Part shown: positions 1-11,680 of the stretch, piece after piece
Position numbering within the stretch: the first letter of the stretch is position 1
Layout of the letters: every line of letters starts with the position of its first letter
Source of the DNA: Nyssa sinensis
Taxonomy: Eukaryota; Streptophyta; Magnoliopsida; Cornales; Nyssaceae
Direction: 5' to 3'
DNA length: 64,000 bases
NCBI GenBank assembly: GCA_008638375.1
Contig: CM018037.1
Coordinates: 28,697,576-28,761,575, forward strand
Notes under the pieces: generated by a model
Databases searched by the model: none
What the model saw: only the letters and a program-made list of their open reading frames with translations
Told to the model about the DNA's origin: nothing
Translations under genes and position numbers: made by a program

Positions 1-654
1 GGAAGGAGAAAATTGCCAATATTGCATTAAGGATATTTTCAATGGCTCGACTAAAAGGTTTTTTTTTAATGGACGAATGAATACAATTGTGTCTTTCATC
101 TTGGAGGAATGCTTTTCTTTCTTTCTTTTATTTTATTTTTTTGATTAGTTAAACTCGGAGGAATGCTTTATTATTATATAATGTGGGAGTCCCCAATACC
201 TCAATTATACTCCATAAATCTTAGGGGATTTAATATGCTTATACATAACCTTATATATATATATATATCATTATGTGAAGATCATATAGAAGCAAGCAAC
301 ATCATTTCTTTGCGTGGTTATTGTATTTTGTACTGTTGGAGGATTGGGTTCCCTCTTCGTCTTGTTAAAAGTATGTAAACTGAGTTTCATTTTTCTGATT
401 GATCCCTGCCTTTATAACTTTTAGTCAGCTAACTTGTCAATTTGGATGTCTTAGTTATTTCTAACATCATCCTATTCCCTGATCTTAAGAATCTCTACTA
501 TTCAGATAGGCTTGTATTCCTGTAAGAATTTCCCGGTGATTAAGTTTAATTTTTCATGTTTTGCCTTCTAATTTTTAGATCTGGAAATGAGCACTATAAT
601 TTATCTGATCCTTGGTCCCCAAATTCTTAGTAGCTAACGATTTAAATTTTGCAG
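1..654 (+). other. Intron (partial) before the last ABCB exon
   Basis: No coding exon of the transporter is visible here. The stretch is AT-rich, has no open frame resembling an ABC protein, and ends in a pyrimidine-rich tract and GCAG acceptor at 651-654 directly before the conserved exon. The upstream exons lie outside the window. Confidence 0.7.
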
Positions 655-1884
655 AAACTGTGGCTTGCTGGATTCTCAAAGGGCATACAGGAGATGCACA
701 GGAAGGCATCTTTGGTACTTGAGGATGCAGTTAGAAATATTTACACTGTTGTAGCATTCTGTGCTGGTAACAAGGTTATGGAGCTTTACAGACTGCAACT
801 AGAAAAAATATTCAAGCAGAGCTTCTTTCACGGAATGGCTATTGGTTTTGGCTTTGGCTTTTCACAGTTCCTTCTTTTTGCCTGCAATGCTCTTCTCCTC
901 TGGTACACTGCAATTTCTGTTAAAAATAACTATATGGATCTACCAACAGCTCTTAAGGAATACATGGTGTTCTCTTTTGCAACATTTGCACTAGTGGAAC
1001 CTTTTGGCTTGGCTCCCTATATACTTAAACGACGGAATTCCCTTGCTTCAGTATTTGAAATCATAGATCGAGTGCCTAAGATTGATCCAGATGATAACTC
1101 AGCATTAAAACCCTCTAATGTTTATGGAAGTATCGAATTAAAAAATGTCGATTTTTCTTACCCTACTCGTCCAGAAGTGTTGGTATTGAGCAATTTCAGT
1201 CTAAAAGTCAATGGGGGACAGACTGTAGCCATGGTGGGAGTTTCAGGGTCTGGAAAGAGCACTATAATATCTTTGATAGAGAGATTTTATGATCCAGTTG
1301 CTGGCCAGGTTTTGCTTGATGGTCGAGATTTGAAACTTTACAACTTGAGATGGTTGAGGAACCATCTGGGTCTCATTCAGCAGGAACCGGTTATCTTTTC
1401 AACAACTATAAGGGAAAACATCATATATGCAAGACACAATGCAAGTGAAGCAGAGATGAAGGAGGCAGCAAGAATAGCAAATGCTCACCATTTCATCAGT
1501 AGCTTGCCTCATGGTTATGACACACATGTGGGGATGAGGGGTGTCGATCTAACCCCGGGACAGAAACAAAGAATTGCAATTGCTCGGGTTGTGCTGAAGA
1601 ATGCACCCATTTTGTTATTGGATGAAGCAAGCTCATCCATTGAGTCTGAGTCCAGTCGGGTGGTGCAAGAAGCTCTTGATACACTGGTCATGGGAAACAA
1701 AACAACCATTCTAATAGCCCATAGAGCGGCTATGATGAGGCATGTTGACAATATTGTAGTACTTAATGGAGGGCGAATTGTTGAGGAAGGGACTCATGAT
1801 ACTTTGGTGGCGAAGAATGGTTTGTATGTCCGTTTGATGCAACCTCACTTTGGGAAGGGCTTGCGTCAGCATAGACTTGTTTAG
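655..1884 (+). CDS. ABCB20: ABC transporter B family, ABCB6/ABCB20-type, last exon (partial gene)
   Basis: This exon encodes the end of the second transmembrane domain and the whole second nucleotide-binding domain of a full-size ABCB (P-glycoprotein type) exporter. Known ABCB6/20 proteins are plasma-membrane auxin-transport-related pumps; the substrate here is inferred from the family. Reading from the acceptor at 654, the exon begins K-L-W-L-A-G-F. Walker A (GVSGSGKST) lies at about 1240-1263, Walker B (ILLLDEASS) at about 1609-1635 and the switch histidine (IAHR) near 1714-1725. The ABC signature reads LTPGQ (about 1548-1562) instead of LSGGQ, as I recall for the ABCB6/20 subgroup. The C-terminal tail (QPHFGKGLRQHR) is also typical of that subgroup. 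The stop is TAG at 1882-1884. Which of the two Arabidopsis co-orthologues is closer cannot be decided. Confidence 0.9.
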   Translation, partial: KLWLAGFSKGIQEMHRKASLVLEDAVRNIYTVVAFCAGNKVMELYRLQLEKIFKQSFFHGMAIGFGFGFSQFLLFACNALLLWYTAISVKNNYMDLPTALKEYMVFSFATFALVEPFGLAPYILKRRNSLASVFEIIDRVPKIDPDDNSALKPSNVYGSIELKNVDFSYPTRPEVLVLSNFSLKVNGGQTVAMVGVSGSGKSTIISLIERFYDPVAGQVLLDGRDLKLYNLRWLRNHLGLIQQEPVIFSTTIRENIIYARHNASEAEMKEAARIANAHHFISSLPHGYDTHVGMRGVDLTPGQKQRIAIARVVLKNAPILLLDEASSSIESESSRVVQEALDTLVMGNKTTILIAHRAAMMRHVDNIVVLNGGRIVEEGTHDTLVAKNGLYVRLMQPHFGKGLRQHRLV

Positions 1885-3002
1885 TTGGAGTTTGTGATTG
1901 GTTATAATTTACGTTTGGTCCAGAGAAAATCTGTCCATTTTCCTAACTGCTGGAAATGTTGCCGCTTTCCAGTTCAGGAATATCAGTTGGTAGGGAATTC
2001 CTGATTGGGTAAGATGAATGAAAATTAACAATGTTTGCATGTCTGGGTTGGTGGTGGCAGCGGCAGCATTGACTAAGTGGTGGCCCCTGGTGGTGGCAGT
2101 TACATCGTGCAAATATAGGGGTGAGAAGTAGGTTTTTCGTGGTTTGGTTAGCCTATTTGGACTGGCTCTCAGGGTTAGGAAAATATTCTTTTGGAGGCAA
2201 GCATCATCAGATTAGAATCGTGCTTCGCCTCTGTGGTATATTGATTTGTTAATTATAGAGTGTGAATGAAATTAGTTGTAGCCTTCCTCTTGAGGTGGGG
2301 AAAATTCTTGAATGGTACTGGTACAATGACGTGGCAATGCACCATTCTAATCGTATCATGTCGTGTGATATAGCCCACCATTTTAGTAGGACATAACACA
2401 TGACAAAGTATTATTAGAAAGGTACATTATCACGTGATGGTTCAGACCTACCGAAAGAATATATTGCTGGTTATAGCTTTTTCTTTTATTGGGGCTCTGC
2501 GTGTGTGTCAGATGAGCCTCTCTCTCTCTCTCCATCTCATTTTCCTGCTGTATATCTTTTCTCCATTTGTGAAAGTATGGTAGGTTTTTAAAGAGGAGAA
2601 AGTGAAGGCATTTGTTGAAAACTTTTGTATATAGAGAAACTAAAAAAATTACCAGCTGTTCATTTTCTTATTTATGCATTATACTCCTTGCACAATATAT
2701 GCTGCATGAGACTTTTGACTAATTGTTTGATGGAATGTTGCTGGTGAGTGGAACTGGGATTCATTCTCATACCTACTTGAAATTCCTTCTTTATCAGGGA
2801 ATCATGCATTCTCACAAAGTTTGTTCTGTTGCACCACCATAGCTCTTAAAAATGTTGAGGAATGCATTTTCAATGAATTATTTGGGCGTCTGGCTACTCT
2901 CGACAGTAGTGCTTGCGTCCTGTGAACTTGTTTGTTCTGTCTCTTTCTTTCTTATGGTTTGCAGACTTTCATGGTTCAAATTCAAACTCTCCGGCCTGTT
3001 TT
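1885..3002. other. 3' UTR and spacer downstream of ABCB gene
   Basis: No gene seen. The first few hundred bases are presumably the ABCB 3' UTR. A short CT microsatellite lies at about 2517-2533. Nothing else is recognised before the hAT-like element. Confidence 0.5.
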
Positions 3003-3010
3003 TATTTCCA

Positions 3011-4154
3011 TAGGGCTGTAACTCGGGTGGATCAACCTGAGTCTTACCCTAGCCCGGCCCAAAAATTTTAGGATTTGGGCAATTGTTTACAATGTTGGGA
3101 CGGGCCTAAACTTAAATAAGCAAGCCCAAGTCAGAATATGGCTGGGCCTGAGCCGGGGTCTCCGGAATCGTGCCCGAAGAAAATATATAATATATGTTTT
3201 ATCTCTTAATATACATTGTTAGATTTAAGCTTACAATAAATCATAGTCGTTGGTTACATTCACACAAACACACACATCAGAGCCCCTCATTTCACATTTT
3301 CACTCTGCCTCTAAACTCACTCACGATCACGCACTCTCACCAAACTCTAGCCGTTAACGTTGCCGCTGTTGCCGCCTGACGCTATCGCTGCTTCTTGTTC
3401 TCGTTACCGCTTCAGCCAGTCAATCACTGTAGGTGAGTTCTCTTCACTCATGCAGACAAACCATAGTTGGTTCCTGCCTTTCTCATTTCTCTCCTTCTCG
3501 CGTCCTTTTCTTCCGTCAACCTTAGCCGCCGTCGATGCACCACAAACCTGTGAAATCATCATTGATCTTCAACTCTCTCTTGGTCTTCCATTCATACTAG
3601 TTGCTTCAGTAGTTCAACGACCTTAAACAGTTGATTGTGATCAGAATCTGTACATTATGTTGCAAAATCTCTATTGCATCATCATTGATTGACGACTTGA
3701 AGCAATGAGGTTCTACTATTTTTAAAGTTTTGGTAAGCAACTCATGAGATTGAACTTGAACTTAGATTTTTTTTTTTGGGTATTTTATATTTTATGATTT
3801 TTTTTGTTTGTGATTTTTATTACTGCATTGTTTTCATCTCTAATTTATTTTGATGTGTGATTCTTCTTTCTTTCTTTCTTTTTGCAAGAAATATGTGATT
3901 CTTCATCTGCATTGAAATTGATTGATAAAAATATGAGTTTTGAATCTAAAAAATATCTTTCATGTGTATTTTGAATTTTGGGCTCAGGCTCATGCTCGGG
4001 CTCGGGCTAAACTCGAGAATATTGAATTTCAAGCCGAGACGGCCTTGGGCTGTGTTGCTTGGGTTCGTGGTCGAGCTCGAGCCAAATGTATTAGACCTAG
4101 GTTGGATTTGGACATGTTTCAACCTGAGCTTGATCTATTCGAGTTGTACCTCTA
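3011..4154. mobile_element. Non-autonomous hAT-like DNA transposon
   Basis: The left end (TAGGGCTGTAACTCG at 3011-3025) pairs with the reverse complement of the right end (TAGAGGTACAACTCG, 4140-4154). The similarity extends inward for roughly 30 bp (GGTGGATCAACCTGAG against AATAGATCAAGCTCAG). The 8-bp flanks are TATTTCCA (3003-3010) and TATTTTAA (4155-4162), six of eight identical, as expected for a decayed hAT target duplication. Both ends carry CGGGC/CGAGC-rich subterminal repeats. No transposase frame is present, so it would have depended on an autonomous relative. The short open frames inside are not credible genes. Confidence 0.65.
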
Positions 4155-4162
4155 TATTTTAA

Positions 4163-5031
4163 TGAGGTCGTGCTTGCCATGCTGGAGCTTTGTTAACTAT
4201 AGCAAATGGGTAAAAGCACCAACCCCGAGGGGTAGTTTAGTAGTAGAAAAGGCACAGGTAACGTGTCTTAAAAGCATAAGTTTTTTAGTGTAAAACCTCG
4301 TTCGGGGACCACTCATAGCAAAACCTCTTTTGGGGCACCAATTGCAAGACATGAGTCTTGTTTCGAAAGATTTGTAGAGGTCAAAGAGTTTACCTACCTA
4401 CAAAACTAGAACAAATATTCAGTGCATAGGGTTCTCTGGTAAGCACCAATTGGTGGTAGATATATTAGTACTGATAAGGATTTAACAAGGCTTTACCATA
4501 GATATATACAAGAATTCACAACAAAAAGAAATCGGGACTTGCATACAAGAGATTTTGCAACCCTATTAACATGAGCATATCAGATGGGGAGCACCTTGAA
4601 AGAGTCTGCCACCACTTTCAGTTTGTTGCTGACTCTTCTTCACCATCTCTCATTTTACCTTCACAATCAGCGTGCAATATCTCCCTACACAAAAATACAA
4701 GTTGAGAAATGCAGCGCAGCGCTTGGCTAGCTATTATCAATCTAATCATTTTCATTAGAACTTTGTGTTCATAGAGACAGCTATTTTTGCTCGCTTCCAT
4801 GTCCATTAGTATTGTTTTTCATTGTTCACTTGCATTCATGTTCATTTAGCTTGCTAATTTCCAACACACTTGAGCAATGTGGTATTAGATTTCGTCGAAT
4901 GGGGATTAACAACATAAAGTTAGGTGTTTTATCCTCAAAGAATGGCTTGTTAGTTAATCCAGACAATTTGACACTGAACAATGGAAAAGTAAGCTCATAC
5001 TCAAAAAAAAGCATGACATTTATTCCCTAAT
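4163..5031. other. Spacer without recognised gene
   Basis: Nothing coding is supported. About 4207-4330 (starting CACCAACCCCGAGGGG) resembles dispersed plant repeats but shows neither clear inverted termini nor a target duplication. Confidence 0.4.
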
Positions 5032-5468
5032 CTTTATTGATGCTATTCAAGAAAAGGAAGACTTTCTTTAAAGAAAGAAAGACTTTTCTCCTTTAAATAG
5101 AAAACTGTCCTCTTCAAAGAAAAAAAGACTTTCTTCTTTCAAATAGAAGACTTTCTTCCTTGAAGAAAATAAGACTTTCTTTCCCAAGAAAAAGAAGACT
5201 TTTTTGCTTCAAATGGAAGAATTTCATTCTTTATGAGAAGAGGATTTTTCTTTCCTAATTTTGGTGAATTAATTACATCTTACCTTATATGACTTTTTTC
5301 TTGTTATTTTTCGTATATATCTCTTCTCCTTGTAAAGTTTGTATATATATATGAGAAATAAAACAAAAAACCCAATGGAAGTTTAGTCTTTGGATATAGG
5401 CAGCCAAAGCTAAATCATGTAAAACTTGTGCCTATTTTTTTTTTCCTCCCTTTTTAATTTATTTTACA
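5032..5468 (+). repeat. Probable decayed 5' LTR of the Copia element
   Basis: The stretch directly before the primer-binding site ends in ACA at 5466-5468, as a Copia LTR would. Its first part, about 5043-5240, is an array of imperfect repeats around the motif AGACTTTCTT. The left LTR boundary was not found and no second LTR is present for comparison, so the start is approximate. Confidence 0.4.
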
Positions 5469-5480
5469 TAGTATCAGAGC
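5469..5480 (+). other. Copia primer-binding site
   Basis: TAGTATCAGAGC resembles the initiator-methionine tRNA 3' end complement (typically TGGTATCAGAGC) used by plant Copia elements. It sits right after the ACA that would end the 5' LTR and before gag-like sequence. Confidence 0.7.
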
Positions 5481-6320
5481 ATCTTGATTTTGTGACAATC
5501 TTTCTATATATATTCTTTCTAAAATCGTTATGGAAATCATCCAAACAAGTTTGTTGATTTTTTTGGTTGATTCTCTTTGTTTCTTCTCTCACACACCACA
5601 ACTAAATCAACAACAATCATATCTACAAACAATAGATCGTAGGATCTAATCTCAATTCTCCTTATTATCTCCATTCATTTGACAATTTAGATATTGTTCT
5701 AGTTTCTCAACTCTTAAATGACGATAACTATCCCACTTAGTGTTGTGCAATAAGAATGACTCTCTCAACCAAAAATAAATTGGGTTTTGTAAAAGGGACT
5801 CTTGGAAAACCAGGAGGCTCTGTCATTGAGATCGTTGAATGGTTACGTTGCAATGATATGGTGTTATCATAGTTATTAAACTTCATATCTCTAGATATTT
5901 CCAATAGTGTCATCTACGTTGATACGACAAAGAAAGTCCGGGATGATCTTAAATGTCGATTCTCTTAAGGAAGTGCAATCAGAATAGTCTAGATCAAACG
6001 ATTTATATGAAATACCATTCAGGAGCAAGCCCCCATCACATCATATTTCACCAAATTGAAATTTCTTTGGGATGAACTCGCTTCCTATAGTACCATTCCC
6101 AATTGCACTTGTGGTGCTTCTAAGATACTTTTTGAACATGAACAATATGAACACATTTATTAGTTTTTGATATGGTTAAAGAAGTCATATGTTGTTCTTC
6201 ATAGTCAAATTCTTATTATTGACCCTCTTCCTTCAATTGGTAAAGTTTATTCTCTTGTACTTCAAGAAGAAAAGCAACAGAAAATTCATTTTGTCAACCT
6301 TATTGGTAAGTCTTCCACCA

Positions 6321-6534
6321 ATCTCAAGTTACATGAATCTTTTTGGGCTATTGATACTGGTGTTACAGATCATATTGTTTCTTATGCTCAATTTTAATTG
6401 GATGCCTTTTCTAGTACAAATGGTAAATCTCAAGTCACATGAATCCTCTTGGGTTATTGATATTGGTGTTACAGATCATATTGTTTCTTATGCTCAATTG
6501 TTATTAAATACCTTTTTTAGTACAAATGGTAAAT
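6321..6534 (+). repeat. Tandem duplication inside Copia protease region
   Basis: Two head-to-tail copies of about 106 bp (6321-6426 and 6427-6534) both encode the segment beginning S-H-E-S or L-H-E-S and containing DTGVTDHI or DIGVTDHI, followed by the same downstream residues. They differ at scattered positions and by a small indel that shifts the frame. Confidence 0.75.
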
Positions 6535-6692
6535 CCATTCGTTTACCAAATAGTACCCATATTTCTCACATTGAAAGTATTAATCTTTCTGATACATTAC
6601 ATCTTGATCATATTTCATCAACATTTACTTTTAATCTTTTATCTATTAGTAAACTCACTTAATCACTAAATTGTGCTATCATTTTTTTTCTT

Positions 6693-7683
6693 TTGATTTG
6701 TGTTTTTAAGGACCTTACCACGAAGAAGGTGATTGGACCGGGTAAAGAGCATGCCAAATTCTACTATTCTTGCCCCATTTCTTCTCCTATTGTTTTGGCT
6801 ACACAACAATTTCTTGCATTAGATCTTTGGCATTGGCATTTAGGCCATCCATCCCCTGTTAGACTTTCTATTTTGTAAAAAAAAAATGTTACTGGCATAT
6901 CCAGTTGTTTTAATTTTTTTTTAATATTTGTCCATTAGCCAAGCACACTTGATTACATTTTCTTAATGGAAATAATAGATGTGATGATCCATTTACTTTA
7001 ATCCATGTTGATTTATGGGGTGATTTTTTGTTTAGTTCATTTCTGGTACTTGTTATTTTTTAACCATTGCTGATGATTTCTCACATTACACATGAGTATA
7101 TTTAATAAAAAAATAAATCTAAAACTCAATCTATTCTCCAATTTTTTTTGCCATGATCCAAAATCAATTACAATGTTCTATTAAACAAATTCGAAGTGAT
7201 AATGGTCGCTAATTCACTTTAATGCACCATTTTTTTTAATATTCGTGGGATTATCCATCAGAGAACTCGTGTTGGCACTCTACAACAAAATGGAGTGTAT
7301 GAACGCACGTATCGACTTCTTATGGAAGTATCTAGGGCTCTTCTCTTTTAAGCTCACTTACCATTAAAATTTTAGGGAAATGCATCCTAACTACGACTTA
7401 TCTTATCAATTATTTGCCCACACCATTATTGTATGAGAAGTCACCTTAGAACACCCTGCTTCATACCGAACCATCATATCACCATTTGCATGTTTTTGAG
7501 TGTTTATGTTATGTACAAAACATGTCGCCACATAAACACAAGTTTTCTCCTCATGCCATTAAAGGGATCTTCGTAGGTTGTCCTTTTGATCAACGTGGGT
7601 ATCAGGTTTATGACCTTGAAAAATATGTCATATTCACTAATCGCGATGTTACATTCCATGAACATATTTTTCCCTTTCAATAA
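6693..7683 (+). pseudogene. Copia integrase remnant
   Basis: Open segments at 6693-6878 and 7486-7683 are joined by broken sequence that still reads as a Copia integrase: an H-H-C-C-like N-terminal region ending near C-P-L-A-K-H, the core with DLWGD and IRSDNG, and the C-terminal segment HVFECLCYVQ and KGIFVGCPFDQRGYQVYDL. Several stops and frameshifts lie between them. Confidence 0.75.
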
Positions 7684-8262
7684 CACCCTTTGCACAAAAA
7701 CTCATCTTCTCTTATTCTTCCATTACTCGCAACTGATCACGTCCCTGTTGCTCCAAGACCTTTTGGTGTCGAATCTTCTTCAATCCTTGCACATTTTTCA
7801 CAACTTTTATTTCATTGATCTTCTTGTACACATCACCCTCCTAGTCACCTTCAAGATTATCAATGTTTTTTTGTCACTCAATGTCCTCTTATGTTGTGCC
7901 AATCCCGGAAACCTTCTCTCTCTAATGGTGTTACATATACTTTTTAGGATTGCATTTCTTATTCTACTTTATCTCCTTCACTATATTTTTATTATTGTTA
8001 TTTCTGCTGAGGTAGAGCTTACATCATTTGCCCAATCATTTTAACATCCCAAGTGGTGCGCAACTATGATAGTCGAAATTGATGCACTTGACAAGAATCA
8101 CACATAGTTGCTCACTCAACTCCCTTAGGGTAAAACTCCTATTGCTTGTAAATAGGTATACAAAATCAAACATCAATCTAATGGTTCAATTGAAAGGTAT
8201 AAATCTCACCTTATAGCTAAGGGATACACTCAAACTGAAGGTTTTGATTTCCATGAAAAGTC

Positions 8263-10590
8263 GATGTTTCACAGTAAAACAATGAAATTTCACTATTTTG
8301 CCTATTCCATTAATTTCTTTCTTCATTGTTACTCGCCATCCCTTGAGTATGGAGGGACCAAACATAAGTGACTCCATTGTCATGAGCATGATCAAAATGT
8401 TCCCTTTTCCTCTAAATTTTTATTCCCAATCACTCTAGTCTTTGAAACAAGCAGCTTGTCAAGAATTCCAATCTGTTGTCGCTACATGACAATAGTTGCC
8501 TTAGTATCATACTTTGTACACTCCTTAACTTGTAATGAACATGTTAGTATAGCCTTATGGTGATGCATGACTCTATGCTATAGGTTCTTTGCACTACTTG
8601 TAACCTACCTATTGAAATTGCCTACTTAATTTCCTTGAGATGCCATATTATCAATATTTTGATAGATGTTGCATGCTAGATAAGATAGGTCCTCGTTGAG
8701 TTTACAAGGGCACTATAAACTAAATCAAACAAAATAAAAGCCTTGTTAGAAAGTTGTAATGAAGTCCTAATTCCCAACTATACAATTAAGAACCGCTAAA
8801 GCTTAGGAGCAATCTAAGAAACATTTTCTAGCAGTGTCAAAAAATAAACCTTTTATTCGACACATGTTTTATATTGCAGTTTACGGGGATGATTTGGCTC
8901 AGATGATTCGGTTCATTATTGTACGTTTCCCATGATCGGTGAGGGAAAGATGGATTGTTTAGAGACATAGCACATTAGTGAAGGAGAGGGGACTGTTTAG
9001 AAAGAGAGAAAACAGATCACTGAGGGAGAGAATGATTGATTAGATTGAGAAACGAGATATAACTATAGAGAGAGAAATGAACGAGGGTTTGAAGTTGGGT
9101 GAGATGGGTGTGGTTTTAATCGCCAATAGTTGAAAGGGTAAAATTGACATTTTTAAAAATAAATAAGTGCCACATAATCATCAGTGGACCTTATCTAAAA
9201 AAACACAGTTGACTAACAGGACTTGTAATAGAAAAGAGTTTGAGCGTATCCTCACTCTCCAGATTTGACCATCTAGGAGAGATATCACCAATTATCCCAA
9301 AAATGTATACAATAAATAGTATTGCTATCTAGTATGCTATATTTGACAACTTAGATAGCATTGCTACAATATAGCAACTTGTATAGCATGGGATTAGATG
9401 ACTGCTTTTTATTAACTTCTTAAATTTGTATCCCAAATTATATGACATTAATGTGGTGCTATATTATTGATAATACATTAAATCCTTCTTGTAATGTCTA
9501 TATGTAATATCAACGACACATCGTTTATGATAAAAATTTGAGTATAAATTTAAAAAGTACAACATTATTATTGTGCTAAATTATAACTTCAGCATAGTAA
9601 ATAGAATTGGATTGGGAATGGTCTAATATGTAGTACAAAAAATAAAGTAATCCCATTAAATTATTGCGAGTTATTTTTTTTTGATGAGTTTAGTATACCA
9701 CGTAGTAATAATAATATTCTATCATATGTATTATATCTCATTAAAAAAAATTATATTATATATAATAAAATATCATTAAAATAACACGTGTCACCTCAAT
9801 ATTTTTCAAACTCAACTTCGAACCCAAGAGACCCCCATTACCAAGTCCGAATTGTGTGCCAACTATTTGTGAACCCGGCCCATTTACCGACCTGGAGTCC
9901 CAGAATTCTTTGTTGTGGGTCCTACGAGAAGATGTTCAGTAAGGATCAGGCTCAATCGTTCAATGATGTGACCCACAATGAAAAAATCAATAAATAAATA
10001 AATAAAAAATCATGTCACAAGATGTTAACAGTTGTTTTTCCACTTATTCAAGAAGTTGGTCGGTCCACTAAAAGATAAATAACGTAATCCTAATCCTATG
10101 TTAATAACGACACATTAGTTACTTACTATGTGATTATATGCATACAAATTTATACATATATTTTACAAATTAATTTTCCTCAAAGGCTTAGTTCGGAAAA
10201 ACAAAAAAAAAAAAGCAAACATGAATTTTCATATAATATTTATGAACAAAAAAACAAACAAAATAACTGAATGTAAATCCAACTTACGTCTTGTAATTTT
10301 TAGATTCGGGAAAATAGAAGAAATCGATCAGTTACGAGTTTTTTCGGTCACGAACAGAATGTTACAGTGAGATCTCTTTATTACTGTTGACTAGGAGCTG
10401 TGATACTTTTTAAAAATAGTTATTTTATTTTTGAAGAAATAGTTATTTTATTTTATGACCACGAGTTATCTATTTCATAAAAATGGTTCATTTTGAAGAA
10501 ATTAACTTTTTAAAAAGGATGAATATTTAATGTTTTCACACTTGAATAAGATCATAAATTTATAAAACTAACTTTCTTTCATATTGAGTA
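8263..10590. other. Spacer, AT-rich, no gene seen
   Basis: No protein-coding similarity is recognised downstream of the truncated Copia element. The sequence becomes very AT-rich after about 9290. Short inverted segments around 9318-9400 could be MITE debris, but no termini or target duplication could be set. Confidence 0.4.
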
Positions 10591-10598
10591 GTATATTC

Positions 10599-11344
10599 CA
10601 ATGTTCTCGACCCAGACTGTTTATCGAACCAAAAAAATATCAGTGTTACTGGTTACCGGTTCAACCGGAATCAAACCTTGATGTCATAATTATGTAATTA
10701 ATAAATTTAATAATACATATTATTGATATTTTAAATTTAAAAAATTATACAAAAATTACTAAAAATTATATAAAAAAAATTTACAAAATATGAATTTTTT
10801 TAATATGTAAAATTTCAAGAAAAAAATGAAAAAAGTATAATAGACATATTTTATTATAATATTGAAAGTTAAAACTTCATTGCTATTCTTCCATAATCGT
10901 AAGGATCATAACAAAAATCAATTTAACATCCAATCCAAGTATAATCCAATAATTTAGTCTTCAACTACATGAAAAAATATATATATAAACACTAATAATC
11001 ATGCATAAAATCAAATAAAATACCACATTATACAAATATATAATACTGAAATTTCAAACTTCAAGGGTTTAAAATTTTAAATACAATTCAAAATAAATTT
11101 AGCCAAATACCAATTCAACTTAGCCAAAATTCAGCTAAAAAAATGCATGAAATTTGAGATTTTGACCAAAAAAAAAAAAAAAATCAGCCATGAACCTGTT
11201 GAACCGCCCGGTTTTACCGGTTTTCTGATTTTAGAACGGTTTTGAACTTAAAGTGGGTTTATGGGTTAAACCGGACCGTTTTGTGAACCAATCGAGGGTT
11301 CAACCGGTTGAACCGGCCAATCCGGTCCAGTTTTCAAAACATTG
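10599..11344. mobile_element. Non-autonomous hAT-type element with perfect 8-bp target duplication
   Basis: The element begins CAATGTTCTC and ends AAAACATTG, the first eight terminal bases being inverted copies (CAATGTT plus one mismatch). It is bounded by identical GTATATTC at 10591-10598 and 11345-11352. The ends hold many CCGGTT/AACCGG palindromic repeats (about 10650-10675 and 11205-11335). The centre is almost pure A/T. No open frame encodes a transposase. The exact 8-bp duplication favours hAT; the family name is not recognised. Confidence 0.85.
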
Positions 11345-11352
11345 GTATATTC

Positions 11353-11680
11353 ATATTAAATTAATAACAATAATAATTTAAAAATTTTACGATAATTTAT
11401 ACATTGACTTTTCAAAAAATACTTATTATAAGACATCTCAAAATAAAATAAGAGACTCTTTATTTGACACTGAAGGAGTAATGTCAATCACCACCGTACC
11501 ATAACCACATATAGGAATATATAATGATCTACCTTTGACTTATCATAATAAGAGTCTTTCTCTTATCTTAACTCTCTCTACTTATATCATGTGAATGCTC
11601 TAAGTAAATATGAATTTTGGTTAGACCTAATCCAATATCAAACAATTTAGATGAAAGATGTCTTTAATGGGTTCATCTCA
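11353..11680. other. AT-rich spacer
   Basis: A short stretch between two insertions with no gene or recognised repeat. Confidence 0.4.

Larger units (their letters stand above)
5469..8262 (+). mobile_element. Ty1/Copia retrotransposon remnant, truncated in reverse transcriptase
   Basis: Broken reading frames follow Copia order. A gag (UBN2-like) remnant lies at about 5820-6150, with residues such as EQAPITSYFTKLKFLWDEL. A protease-like segment follows at 6330-6660 (WVIDIGVTDHI), then GAG-pre-integrase (WHWHLGHPS near 6826) and integrase core (about 6930-7450). The post-integrase part is open at 7486-7683. The start of reverse transcriptase is at about 8150-8262 (YKSHLIAKGYTQTEGFDFHE, 8198-8257). 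Similarity stops abruptly near 8262, so the catalytic palm, RNase H and 3' LTR are absent. Frameshifts and stops run throughout, and the protease region carries a tandem duplication. The element is dead and old. Confidence 0.85.

Noticed and set aside
3856..3904. TGTGATTCTTC repeated around a CTTT microsatellite
   Set aside because: Could be another small insertion, but the CTTT repeat overlaps the flank and the SINE tail motif is absent.
3940..4293. 117-codon plus-strand frame
   Set aside because: It lies mostly within the right end of the hAT-like element and reads through its GGGCTC repeats and terminus.
7586..8044. 152-codon plus-strand frame, strongly hydrophobic
   Set aside because: It overlaps the decayed Copia region in the wrong frame; its Leu/Phe-rich composition comes from T-rich sequence.
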